Part shown: one piece after another, positions 24,580 through 35,670 of the stretch
Layout of the letters: every line of letters starts with the position of its first letter
Numbering within the stretch: the stretch's first letter is position 1
From: Aegilops tauschii subsp. strangulata
Taxonomy: Eukaryota > Streptophyta > Magnoliopsida > Poales > Poaceae
Assembly: GCF_002575655.3 (NCBI RefSeq)
Contig: NC_053037.3
Span: 318,893,294-318,957,293, forward strand
Length of the DNA: 64,000 bases
Reading direction: 5' to 3'
The notes under the pieces: generated by a model
Database searches by the model: none
What the model was told of the DNA's origin: nothing
The model's input: the letters and a program-made list of their open reading frames with translations, nothing else
Made by a program: the position numbers and the translations under genes

Positions 24580-27313
24580 TGTAACATCCCAAATTTTCAA
24601 TTTGGAATGTTATACATAGGTCATCATATGCATATCATGTTTTATTTGCATTTCGTTTGCGATCCTAGAAAATCCTAAGCAACTCAAGGACCCACGAAGA
24701 GAGTTGGGGATTTCATTATTTTCATATTTGAATTATTCTCAAATTTGAAAAGAGGATCATTCTGGTTTTAATATTTTTCTCTCCAAAATATTTCCTACAT
24801 AAAAAGAAAAGAGAGGAGATAAAATGACTTCTCCAAAATAAAAGAAATATTGGAGGAAAAATGTTATAATCAAATAAATATTTTATTTTAATTTTATTCG
24901 AGATTTTATTTGAATTAGAAAAATATGCATTTCTCAAAATTGCATTTTTAGGCCAGAAAAATGTTCACTTTGTTCTAAATATTTTATTTAGACGGTGAAA
25001 ATTGTTTTTTTGCATGTTTAGAATTTATTTATTTCTTTAGTAGGATTTTCTTCGGCGGAATTTATTTTATTTAAAAAAATGTGTCGCCCGACTGGGCCAA
25101 CTGCCCAGCCGAGCGAGCCGAAGCCCAGCGCGCCGCCGCCTCCCGCTCCGGCTCAGGACCGAACTCCCGAGCACCGCCGCCGCAGTGTCTGCGCGGGACA
25201 TGCCTCCCGAGGCTGTGCCCCCCACCCCATTATAACCTGCGCCGCCGCCGCCCCTCCCCACCTCGTCCCAAACCGCATCCCGCCGCCGCCGCTGTCGCTA
25301 GCCACCGCCGCCTCGCGCCGCATCCCGCGCCGCGCTGCCGTCGCCCATACCGCCCCGCCTCGCCGGATCACGCTGCTGCCCGCCGGATCTCGCCGCCGGT
25401 ATTTTCCGGTTAAACGGTATAAAACCGTTCGGTTTTTTTCGGTAAACCCTAGTTCGGTTTTTTTCTAGATCGGGTTTTCTCGGTTTTCTTCGGTTAGTTT
25501 TATTCTACTAACGTTCATTCGTTTAGTTCTTATAATGAACGAATTCGCTCGTTTGCCTCTTTTAGCAGACGTTCGCGCCGTAGTCTTTTTCTTTTTATTT
25601 TATTTTCGGCGAGGGACCTACCCACGATTATTTTTATCGCAGATTAGCCCCTGATCTTCAAACCCTCACAACTTTTTAACCGTTTGTCCAAATCCAGTGA
25701 AACCAATGCCAAAATCTTCGTCTCAAACCCCTCTTTCCAGTTAATCAACTTGAACAAGGTTTTGATAATTTAAAATTTGGTTTCAAGCAGATTTGAACTC
25801 GAACTTCTTTTGACCGTAGTTTGAGTTTCGTAGCTCCGATTTGATTGATTCTTTTTGCCAATCGAAGCACTTCAGTTGAACTTTCAGTTTGGATCTCTTT
25901 ATTTGAGTTTGACCCTTGCATCTATGCTTGAGTGCTTATGTATGCTACTGTTTGTTTGCGATAGTATTTCCGAAGTGCGAAGCGTGCTACTACGAGTCTC
26001 TAGGGTTTGCAGATCGTGAGCAAGGCAAGTAACACTTTGATCATACCCCTTATTACCCAGTTTTTATGCTTTAGTTACAACCCTCAAACATTGCATGAGT
26101 AGGATCTCTTAACATGTGGGTTATGGGAGTAGCTGATGAGGTTGAACCTATTGTCCGTTATTATCAAACCCTGGGAGTTACTTCTACGTTATGCTTATAC
26201 TGCTATGCTATGCTCGTAGACGTGGGTTGGTTGAGTGATTCATGACAGCTGTGAGATTATTTATAAACTAAGGGTTTATTTAAGGTGGCTACTTTAATAC
26301 ACATCTGGGTGGATTGTTGGTGGGCACCTGGGGAATCCAGTGTTGTCCAAGGAGATCCCGGGGCATCCGTGTGATCATCCTATGGTTCGCCACCCAGGCT
26401 CAATGGGATCATAAGATTATTCATGCTAGAAACTTTCGTGTGCAGCCACAAGCCATTATGGGCTCTAGCATAGTTGAGTATGTCGTGTGACGTCTCTCAG
26501 TGGTAAACTAGCAGATGTAGGGGATGTAGGTGGTACGGTTTACCCGTCGAAAGAGTTAATGCTTCTGAAAGACTGTGTCTCGGTCATCTGTTTCTCAAAC
26601 ACCATGTAGTGCAAGAAATCCAATGGAGGAGATGGAGTCTTGTGGGGAAAAGTGTGCAAACCTCTGCAGAGTGTACAAACTAATCATGGTTAGCCGTATC
26701 CCCGGTTACGGACATCCTGAGTATCTGGTTCTTGAATGGTCATGTTGATCTCACCACTGTAAATTAATTTGTTGGGTTATTAATACAGTTTAATTGGGAT
26801 TGAGATGGGGCTACCATTCTCAATGTTTATCAACTAACATGATAGTTAAACAAAATATATTCCTTTGTTGTAGGGAAAAATTGGCTTTTTGCAAAACTTG
26901 TTAACTGTAGAGCCTCCACCAACCATATATGCATGTAGTGATTGCTTTTACCTGTTCATTGCTCTAATGTGCTATTTTGCCAGCATATTCCATGTGCTGA
27001 CCCGTTTCGGGCTGCAACGTATTATGTTGCAGACTTTTCAGACGAAGAGTAAGGTGCGCTAGGTCGTTGTCGTGCACTCAGCTATGTCGTTGGAGTTGAT
27101 GGACTCATTTACCTTTCAATGCTTCCGCAGTTATCTTATTTAGATGGCCTTAAGCCATATTATTGTAATAAGTTCTCTTTTGAGACATTCGATGTAATAA
27201 GTGTGTGATTGCACTCTATTATAAATCCTTCAAGTACTGTGTGTGTCGGCATTACCGATCCAGGGATGACACTTATGCACAGAGATTTGACCGTCTGAGG
27301 TCGGATCGCTACA
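24580..27313 (+). repeat. Chromovirus 3' LTR (2734 bp)
   Basis: It is uninterrupted, starts TGTAACATCC and ends GATCGCTACA. It shows the undisturbed target of the inner element, AGCAAGGCAAGTAAC, near 26020-26035. The TSD copy AAAGT follows at 27314-27318. Confidence 0.95.
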
Positions 27314-27318
27314 AAAGT

Positions 27319-29850
27319 CTTCGCGGAAAGAGCGTGCTGCTTCCACAGAGCCACTTGTTGTTGAGCTCATCTCAGCTGCTCGTCCTGCCTCCTCCAACCA
27401 AGAGCGTCAACTTGTAGTCCATGAGCCTGCTTTCACAGTGGCTCCTGAAGATGAAGAAATTCCAGCTGTCGACCCCATCATAGCTGAAGACATTGGTCAT
27501 GGAGACAATGTAGAAGATGATGAAGTCCTTCCTCAGATCGAGCACCAACTGGTATCATCGCCTGTTCTCACGAATTGCAAACTCATCAACATTGGTCGTC
27601 CTTTGACGCCAATTGCTCAGGATGCTTCGTGGGCTGATCGCCATCAACAAGAGACCCCAAGTAATGAAGACACACCCAGTACTCCACCACCTCAAATCAC
27701 CACAGGCGTCGCTAGCTTTCCGCAGGCTTCGCAAAGGCCCTAGGCCACAGGTCACCATGTCAAGCATTCCAGAGGGAGAAGTGCCACAAAGCTTAGAAGC
27801 ACGTCAAGTGTTTCCTGAAGCTACTCCCACTGCAAATGTGTCCGAGTCCAAAGCAAAAGCTGTCGAAGACAATCAAGAACCGCGTCGAGAAGAAGAAAGA
27901 GTTGCCACACCCCCTGTCACTCAAGAAGTTGTTCTCGAGGAGAACGTGTCTGTGCCCGACCGTCCTGCTACTGAAACGAAGGTTGAAAACATTGAGGCGG
28001 ACACAAACAACACTGCTGAAGCCAATGACGTTGTCATGGCTGAAGACATTGTGGCGCCTGAAGCTAATGTTGCGCATGAAGCTAGTGTGCAACCTGAAGC
28101 CACAGTCAATGTTGAAGCTGTTGTTCCGCCCCCAAGGCCGCACACCATTGAGCAGGCATATGATCGCGGCCAACTTGTCACTGCCCGATGGCCTGTTCTG
28201 GTTCCTCCTCCTGCTCCCGGACCACAATATGATTATCATGTGGAGCAAAGGCCTCAAGTCCAGAAGCCAAAGCCCAGACTACCAAGATTTCCCGGTGCTG
28301 CAACATCGCCAGGATCGTTCAATGTAAACAGCTTCAGGGCACGCAACACATTCTTTGACAGTGCCAAGAACCCGTACTCAAAGCCAAAGATCTCATCTGA
28401 TCGCTTCTGGAGCTATCAGCAGCGCACTTATTACTCATGTATCTTATCCAATCAAGGGAGAATCTTTCCTCACATGTGTATGGATTGTGAAGCCATTGCT
28501 GGTCTGCCCTACTTGAAAGAAGCTCTAGACTTCTTCAGAGATGCTGGCCTTCTGCAGTTCGTAACTGACAAAGAGCATTGGAATGAGGAGCTTCTGCTGC
28601 AATTCTATGCCACTCTTCACATTCGTGGCTACAACAGGGATCCGAAGACTTGGGTCCTTAAGTGGATGACAGGTGATGTGCACCATGAAGCGAAAGCTCA
28701 GGATATCATTGAGCTTACTTCCCTGCCCACTCCAGGTGAGCTCTATGAACCTAGTTGTCAGCTACATAGGAATGCATTGGAGAGCATATTTCAGAATCCT
28801 GAGCCCAACATGAGTTAGATGCTCAGCATGATGAAGCCACTGCGACAAGATGCTGAATATCCTAAGGAATTCTTTGTCGAAGACCTCGAGTATCTGCCCC
28901 GTACCATTTATCACATTGTAAGGCGAACTCTATGGCCCGTCAAAGGATATTCTCCTGCAGCCAAGCTAGAAGGCATGATGAAGATGTTGGTGTTCTATAT
29001 TCTCAATGGCATCAACTTCCATGCTCAAGATTTCTTCATCAGGCAACTTGCTGCATCTGGAATTGATCTATTTGGCTTGAAGTTTTATGCTCCATGGGTG
29101 ATGCGCTTAATCAAGCTTCACTCTTCTGTCAACTATCAGCCCTCTACGCGCAACCATCTTATCTTCTTGCCTGAGGTTGATATGTCTGTCGAAGCCATCT
29201 ACCCTGAGCCTACCAAGGAGCCACTTTATCTTCATAATGTTGATCGCCAAAGCTTTTCGCAACCAATTGAGGGAGTTCTTGCTGCAACTTGTGTCTATCC
29301 TCTGGCTGGAAATACACGTGCACCTCATCGTGCAACTACTAAAGCCACTGAAAGCACCATTGCTCAAAGGCCTCGAAAACGATCGCATGTACTCATTGAC
29401 CGAGAGCTTCTTGTGGCCTTATATCAGAAACAGGATAAGCACCATGACTGGCTAAAGCGTCAGATGCAGAGCCTCTTGGTGGATGTTAATCGCATTCGCA
29501 ATCTTGCCACCAAGAACGCATTCATATCACATGAAGCCTGTCAGAGGTCTTGGAAGAGTCTGACTTTGCTAAGTTCTAAAGACGATCTTCGCGAAGATGG
29601 CTTCACAGAGCGCTACAAATTTGATTCCACGCCTCCCCGAAATGCCGTCTTGCGTCGTACTCCTTCCTTAAAAGACTCGGAGTATTCATCTTCGGCTGCA
29701 ACTGTTGTTGCGAGAGTCGTCGATGAAGAAGACGATGCTACTTCACCAACCATGACTTCGCCGCGTCTCGACACTGCACCAGGCCCTTATGCACCACCAG
29801 ACTCCAACGTCGACCCTGCACCTTCATCTACTCCTGATGGGAACGAGTAG
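27319..29850 (+). pseudogene. Copia env-like extra ORF, 3' part
   Basis: This continues the frame cut at 9303. It holds an acidic and Pro/Glu/Val-rich stretch (to about 28250). A better-conserved-looking globular block rich in Trp, Tyr and Phe follows (about 28290-29150, with FWSYQQRTYY and GLPYLKEAL). Then come a basic part (RPRKRSH near 29370), a segment with regularly spaced Leu and Arg, and an acidic Pro/Ser tail ending at TAG 29848-29850. Breaks: a frame change near 27735 and TAG at 28816-28818. Together with 7764-9303 it spans roughly 1350 codons, long for an env-like ORF. No convincing membrane helix is visible, so calling it an envelope protein would be an over-reach. Confidence 0.65.
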
Positions 29851-30355
29851 ATGCTCTATGTCTTCAAACCTTTTTGGTCCTTACTGACAAAAGGGGGAGT
29901 AGCATATGAGTGGATAGTCTTCAAGCGGGTCCATATGGGTGGTTGCTATATCTTTTTGCCAAGTGGTTACAACTCTCGTTTTTTGATACATTTGGTTCTT
30001 TGGGTTGTAACACTTAAACTTGATGGTCGTCTGCTACTTTGTCTGCTATTCTGTGATGCGATGATAAATTCCGCATGAAGTCATTCCGCAGACGTCCATT
30101 TTTCATTATGCATGTCATTATCTTCGTTATATCTTTTTATGCATGATGAATTGTCTTCATCAGTTGAAGAGGATCTCCACAAGTAAAGCCTGCCATGTGC
30201 ATTCGCATTCAAGAGCAAACTACTTATATGCACATCTTAAGGGGGAGCCTTTTGCTACTTATGAAGACAATGCCTTAACCCTTACAATTTCACATACTTT
30301 TATCCCCATTGAAATCTTCAACCAGTTTGTCATCAATCACCAAAAAGGGGGAGAT
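29851..30355 (+). other. Copia 3' untranslated region with polypurine tract
   Basis: No gene is present. AAAAAGGGGGAGA at 30342-30354 abuts the 3' LTR and is the expected polypurine tract. Two further A/G tracts of the same kind, ACAAAAGGGGGAGTAG near 29886 and TTAAGGGGGAG near 30238, lie upstream. Confidence 0.8.
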
Positions 30356-31689
30356 TGTAAGTGCATCTAGTGCCACCCCTAGTTGGTTTTGGAGTATTGA
30401 CGACAAACTTGGTTGAGGGACTAATGTGTTTGTGAGAATTGCAGGATAACACAGGTAGTAGTCCCTCATTGATTCGGTTTACCTACCAGAGATGACCTCT
30501 AAAAATGTGTGAAGACATTGAAGACAATGGTGGTATGTGAAGATATTCACAACGAAGATTATGACTCGAGAAGACATTCACGTGAAGACTATGGAATGCG
30601 AAGACATAGTTGTTTTGTAGTTTCCTTTTCTTCTTTGTTGAGTCATAGGAACCACCGTACTGTTAAGTGGGGTCCAAGTGAACAAAGTCAGAGTGACTGA
30701 AGTGATGATCAACCAAATCCTATGTCTTCAAGTGAAGATAATGAGAGCAAATCTTATCCAGAGCTGGATGAGTCAGCTTTACTTATAGCCCAAGTCAAGC
30801 TGCCGCGTGTGTTTGAAATCTGGCCGTTGGAAACGTGTCAGTTCCTTAGTGACCCAGGGTCATTTCGGACAAGTCCGGTCGGGTTGCCTCCTGGCTATAA
30901 ATAGCCCACCCCCTACACCATAAATTGGTGGCTCCTCAGAGTTAGTGCACGAGTTTTGTCGTTTGAGAGCAACCCACCTCCGAAGCATTTGAGAGAGAGA
31001 TCCTTGCGAGGAAAAAGCCCAAAACACCCAAAGCCAAAGAGTGTTAGGCATCACTGAAGTCTTTCTGTCCGCATGATCTAAAGACTTATTACACCTGAGG
31101 ACTGTGAATCCTCCAGCCGGTTAGACGTCACGTTCTGAGCATCGAAGAGTCATTGTGGATTGCCGGTGAACGAAGTCTGTGAAGGTTTGGAAGTCTACCT
31201 TGAAGACTTACCTGAGTGATTGGGAGAGTACTAAGTGTTCTTAGCTCAAGGGGAATAAGGTGAAGACGCGGTCTTCTGAGTTGAATCTCAGCCTCCCTAA
31301 CCAGAGGTACAGTTGTCACAGCAACTGGAACTGGTCCAACAAATCCTTGTCCTCTCCAAGCAACTGGTTCTATCACTTTCCTCTCTTTACTTACAGTTTG
31401 TCTTCATGAAGTCATTGACTACTTGCATGATCTGATTGACTTCACTATGTGAAGACTGTTGTTGTTTGGCTTCATGTTATCTTCCATCCTGATCCATACT
31501 ACCTAGCTGCTAATAGTCTTCGTGCTTTCACTTCATTGCTTACTTGACTATGGCTTGTCTAGTGTAGTCTACCTTCCGCTGCATATCAATAGGTCATCTC
31601 TATTGTCTGTCTTCGAAACTCCCATGTTTTGAAGACTTCCATAAAAATCGCCTATTCACCCCCCCTCTAGTCGATAACTAGCACTTTCA
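30356..31689 (+). repeat. Copia 3' LTR (1334 bp)
   Basis: It starts TGTAAGTGCATCTAG and ends GCACTTTCA. Its final 293 bp match the LTR piece at 1-294. It is unusually rich in GAAGAC/GTCTTC (14 by eye). Confidence 0.95.
30896..30903 (+). promoter_or_regulatory. TATA box in Copia LTR (TATAAATA)
   Basis: GGCTATAAATAGCCCACC sits mid-LTR about 790 bp before its end. It is the likely U3 promoter of the element and reads rightward. Confidence 0.75.
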
Positions 31690-32729
31690 GCAACATTTAT
31701 GGCTTTGTTATTCATCTCAGCATGGAAAATAGATTATCACATTTCACTGTATATACATGCTGATCTATTAAGAGTCTTGTTCAGGAGTTAACGTTGTTCC
31801 ATAGTTCAGATAAGAGACTTGTTCTTTAGGTAATGATGTTCCATAGTTATCATCCATCATCCAATGTTATCCCACAGACTGATGATTATACCACTTCTAG
31901 TATTACCTATGTTGTTCTTTAATACTTTTGTGTGCCATCTAGTTAATCTCGAGTACAAACAATACATATTCTCTAGCTTTCATCTGTGTTCTCCCTTTAG
32001 TTTTTGAGACCTGCTACTGCTAGTTAACCCCAGTCCTATTATTTATGTCGTCTCCTATAGGCACTTATTACATAAATCTAACTACTAGTTGTCTTCCATG
32101 CATGTCAGATATAATTGCACACACTGATTTATCCACAAGAACCTCACGGAGCAATGTAACGGCCAACAAACTTGATGTCAATGATACCCAATATGACGGA
32201 ACATGTAAAGGCAGTTCTTCAGAAGACTTGCAGAAAGATGCCGAATCCTATTCGCCCCACAAGTTCCTTGCTCTAACTTGGCCCGTGATATGGGTACAGC
32301 ATGCATATAATGTCCTGGAGTGCATCTACTCTGTTGCAATGCCATGTGCTTAGCCTATTGGTCATGCATGTAAATATGTCATGCCTTCCTGTTTTTCAAT
32401 ACCTATTCCATTCATGATAACATGTTTTCAAATTCAAGTACTGTCACTCTACTCTGTCGCAATGCCATCTTCTTAGTTTGGATATCATACTTCTGAATAT
32501 CTTATGCGTTGTTATTCGTCGGTATGTACTTCATCTGTCTACCATACCATGTTTTTTTACATTGAAGTGTTGTTCTAGTGGTCTATTGCAATGCCATCTT
32601 AGTTTCCCAATCATACACGCATATGTTGCCTTAGTGTTTTCTGTATGTATTCCTCTATCATATAGTTTTACATTCAACTAGTGTTTTTTTACTCTGTTGT
32701 CCTGTCATATCCCTAGCTCTTACATCATA

Positions 32730-32830
32730 TTCCCTCCGTTTGGATTACATGTTGCAGAAATGGATAAAAATGGATATATCTAGAACTGAAATACGCCTAG
32801 ACACATCCATTTATTTCCGGATGGAGGGAA
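32730..32830 (+). mobile_element. Stowaway-type MITE
   Basis: A 101-bp element has terminal inverted repeats TTCCCTCCGTTTGGAT and TTCCCTCCATCCGGAA (the latter read on the other strand). A TA target duplication lies at 32728-32729 and 32831-32832. The CTCCCTCCGT-like end is the signature of Triticeae Stowaway elements. It lies in a putative intron of the CACTA gene. Confidence 0.85.
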
Positions 32831-33533
32831 TAGATGTCAATATGTCATGCCTTTCTATTATTCAGTACCTATTCCATCTCTCTGTCGTAACATGTTTTAT
32901 AACTGAAGCACCATTCTTCTATATAAGGCATGCAAGGGGAATACGACTATGTTAGAATCTGAAGGGTTACAAACAAGGTCTTTGCAAAAGATTGAAACGT
33001 CAGGAGATAGTAAACCAACTCCAGTGTTCATAGATACTTCTCCAGCACAGAGAAACCTAACTCCTACTGATAATAAGCAGATTCAAGTGGCCAAAGAACT
33101 AGTCCACTCTAGTCCATCAAAAATATGTCAACTCCATTCTGAAAAGCGTGTGCATATCCTCACATCATGAAATTTTATAGCATTCAGATCATATTTTCTA
33201 CATGTTTCTTACCCATCTCTCTTTTAGAAAATAAGCTTAAAGGATAGAAGACTTTCTAAACTGGGATCGTCTTCGAGGAAAGTATCTTGCGGGAATTCTC
33301 TGTGCTCCAATGCTGATGTAAGTACATGTTGTATATCACTAAATTTTTACGTCAGCATGTATTTTGTCAATCGGCGTGAATGCAACGTTTATCTGATCTA
33401 AATTTACTTGTAGCAAAATGTATAATTAAAGGCGACAATGTTGATTTTTGTAAGGAAAACTGCCTGGTAGTTTTGCACACTGAGTTGCATGAGTGTACTA
33501 TCTCATATCATGCACATTACTAAATTGTAGTGT

Positions 33534-33735
33534 TGTTCTGGTTGCCCAATCATTCATTGTCTCAATGTTGCTTTCCTATTACCTTACCTGGCTGATGATA
33601 GTTGTGCCATATTGTGTTAATTTGGTGTAGGCTGGTATGGTCTGGTTGACCAAACGTTCATTTTATCAATGTTGTTTTCCTATTATCTGACCTGGCCAAT
33701 GATAGCAATGCTAGTGTGTTAATTTGGTGCAGGCT
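33534..33735 (+). repeat. Tandem duplication of an intron end with its acceptor
   Basis: Two copies of about 100 bp (33534-33634 and 33637-33735) share GGTTG-CCAA, TCAATGTTG, TTTCCTATTA, CCTGGC and TTAATTTGGTG(T/C)AGGCTG. Each ends with a usable AG acceptor. Confidence 0.75.
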
Positions 33736-34379
33736 GCTGAAGATAAGAAGACAAACTCTAAAAACAGAAAGGCAACCCCATTGTTTCTTTCCAATAAATC
33801 TAGGCCAGGTAATATGGCAATAACTCTTGATTAACATGTTCGGTTCCCCTCCTAATTTACGTTATGATGCAGTGGTCGAGACACTCTCCAGTATCAATAA
33901 TACAAGCCTACCAAAATCTCCATCTGAATCTGTTGAGTTTCCTCTATCTTGAATCCAACAGAAAAATGTATGTTTGTGAACGAATTACTGGCTGAAGCAA
34001 TCATGGAAATCGTGGAGGAATGAGAGGTGCACATTCTTGCACAACAACAACTGATCAATGTTTTCAGAGACAGTGTAGCAAAGAAGGAAGAACTTTCTCA
34101 GATGCTTATGGGCGTCATCCGCGCTGAGGTTGCAGATTGTGAGGTTGTAGATCGTTAAGTTCTCCTCATTTATTTGCACTGGCATCAATCTTTGATTGCC
34201 CAGTGGATGTAATTTCCTGTAATATATGCTGGATGTGCAACATTTTTCCTTGTATGTCGTAAGTTTGCTTAGCGCGCCTTGCATTCCAGCTAACTGGTCG
34301 CTATGAAGGCAAAAAAGCAGTGAAATTATTAGTTAGCACGAACAGTCGTGGGCCCTATATGAAGGAAGCGGCCCACTGT

Positions 34380-35190
34380 CCTTAATGGGCTTGCATGGGC
34401 CAAAATTATTATAGGTCTTCGATTGAATGGTTTTTGTCCTGTCCATAATTGATCGTCGTAATGGGCTCAAATTATAGCTGGGCCGTAACCGACATTATCT
34501 AATTGGGCCTATTGCCATGTTCGAACTTTAGCGGGCCCATTAAGTTAATGGGCCGTAACCAGGCCGAAAGCATTATTGGGCCACTATAATTGAAACGAGC
34601 CAACAGTTAATGCTCGGCCCTGTTACCTCCCGGGTCATTAACAGGCCGACATCGAAGCGAGCAATAAGTGGGCCCATTCGACTTCACGGCCCGTTAACAG
34701 GCCGATACTAAGGTTGGGCTATATATCGCCCAACTGTATTTTGGGCCTTTAGCAGGCCGAAAAGAGACAGCGGGCGCGTACTGGACCATGAAGAGCATGG
34801 GCCGCTAAGAGGCCGAAAGTCAGGTCGGACTTTATATGGCCCAACTGTGTTGTGGGCCTTTAGCAGGCCGAAAGAGAAACTGGGCTGGTATTGGTCATGA
34901 AGAGCATGGGTCGTTAAGAGGCCAAAACTCAAGTCTGACTACAAATGGCCCAACTCATTTATGGGTCGTTAACGGGCTGAAAGACACACCGGGCTGGAAA
35001 TTGGCCCAACACTTAAATGGGTCGCTAAAAGGTCGAAAGACGTACATCCTGAAAATTGGCCCATCCCTTGAATGGACCGTTAACAAGCCGAAACCACATG
35101 GGGCCGATATTGAGCCCAAATATATAGCGGGCTGTTAACGGGCTCGAACTCACGATGGGCTGCAATGGTGTCGAATAGTTAACGGGCCCT
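34380..35190 (+). repeat. CACTA subterminal repeats
   Basis: About a dozen or more imperfect copies of GGGCCGTTAACAGGCCGAAA occur at roughly 45-75 bp spacing, for example near 34555, 34635, 34685, 34745, 34800, 34855, 34912, 34963, 35020, 35075, 35131 and 35178. Such arrays bind the regulatory transposon protein in well-studied CACTA elements. Here that role is inference. Confidence 0.8.
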
Positions 35191-35657
35191 TGATGGGCCG
35201 AATTGGCACATCTCGTATGGGCCGTGGGCTTAAATGGACGAGACACAAGTAGGCCCTATATGGGCCGGCCTGCTAATTTTGACTAGGACGGCCTCTTTGA
35301 CCTAAATGGGACACGGTTGTGCCTTGCCACATGCCAACGTATCATAGGCGCCTCCCGTACAATGAGTGGATGACATCTATCCGAACGCTGAGCCGACACG
35401 TGGATCCTCCGGCGAATGAGAATTTTACACGTGGAAAATCCCCATTGGTCGGTTACCCTTGACGAAAACACTTCCATGACGTGCCATTTATCATCATGGA
35501 AGTGGACACTTCCGTGATGATTATTTTGGTATTGTCAAGGAAAACTTCTACGACAGCACAGGTATGACTATCTTGATTCTATCATAAAATCGTCATGGAT
35601 GCACATGCATGACAAAAACGTGACCTACTGTGACAAACATGTATCATCACAGAAGTG

Positions 35658-35670
35658 TTTTTTTGTAGTG
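35658..35670 (-). repeat. CACTA terminal inverted repeat, right
   Basis: TTTTTTTGTAGTG reads CACTACAAAAAAA on the other strand. The inner 250 bp carry repeated TCATCA/GTGATGA and AAGTG elements. Confidence 0.85.

Larger units (their letters stand above)
9304..27313 (+). mobile_element. Ty3/gypsy chromovirus (Tekay-like) inserted in the Copia element
   Basis: LTRs of about 2.75 kb (9304-10767 joined to 17842-19129, and 24580-27313) begin TGTAACATCC and end GATCGCTACA. The exact 5-bp TSD AAAGT flanks them. A tRNA-iMet type PBS, an extra ORF, gag-pol with a C-terminal chromodomain-like end, and a polypurine tract fill the internal region. Integrase after RNase H gives Ty3/gypsy. The chromodomain tail and the long LTRs suggest the Tekay/Del clade of chromoviruses. 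Without the inner element at 10768-17836 it is about 10.9 kb. The LTR heads differ at roughly 5% of sites in the first 520 bp by eye, and gag-pol has six in-frame stops, so it is not a fresh insertion. Confidence 0.93.
1..31689 (+). mobile_element. Copia LTR retrotransposon, SIRE/Maximus-like, 5' end outside window
   Basis: The tail of a 5' LTR (1-294) is followed by an initiator-tRNA-Met type primer-binding site, gag with a CCHC knuckle, then protease, integrase, reverse transcriptase and RNase H in the Copia order. A very long extra 3' ORF, a polypurine tract and a complete 3' LTR ending at 31689 follow. Integrase upstream of reverse transcriptase marks Ty1/Copia. The large gag and the extra env-like ORF after RNase H fit the SIRE/Maximus lineage. 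The element is interrupted at 9304-27313 by a gypsy chromovirus. Base 31690 onward is CACTA sequence; the left target-site copy lies outside the window, so the TSD (right copy GCAAC) cannot be checked. Gag, pol and env-like frames all carry premature stops, so this copy is defective. The lineage call is confident; the family name is recall. Confidence 0.9.
32045..34158 (+). pseudogene. CACTA-internal multi-exon gene remnant, unknown product
   Basis: Short open blocks are bounded by GT/AG-type sites. They are about 32109-32284 (acceptor ATGTCAG); 32949-33170; 33228-33317 (acceptor TTTTAG, donor GTAAGTAC); 33733-33808 (acceptor GTGCAG, donor GTAATATG); from 33873 (acceptor GATGCAG); and about 33962-34158 (acceptor CCAACAG). 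The encoded pieces are rich in Ser, Lys, Thr and Glu; the last one ends at TAA 34156-34158 and carries a TGA at 34021-34023. The block at 33873 joins the previous one in phase but reaches a TGA near 33949. The layout fits a second, DNA-binding-type gene near the right end of a CACTA, but I recognise no domain. Exon limits are my reading of splice motifs and could shift. Confidence 0.4.
31690..35670 (+). mobile_element. CACTA (En/Spm-type) DNA transposon, right part
   Basis: The right end is TTTTTTTGTAGTG, the inverse of the CACTACAA terminus of CACTA elements, followed by a possible 3-bp target copy ACA (35671-35673). Inside the end are GGCC-rich subterminal repeats and a terminal region of CATGA/AAGTG repeats typical of Triticeae CACTAs. 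The left part lies beyond the Copia element that interrupts it, outside the window. The interior holds a multi-exon gene remnant and a MITE. I see no transposase core (TNPD-like) here; it would be in the missing part, or the element is non-autonomous. Confidence 0.8.

Noticed and set aside
28816..28821. Start of a separate gene at 28819
   Set aside because: The ATG lies directly after an in-frame TAG in the same frame as the upstream part, so it is one broken ORF rather than two genes.
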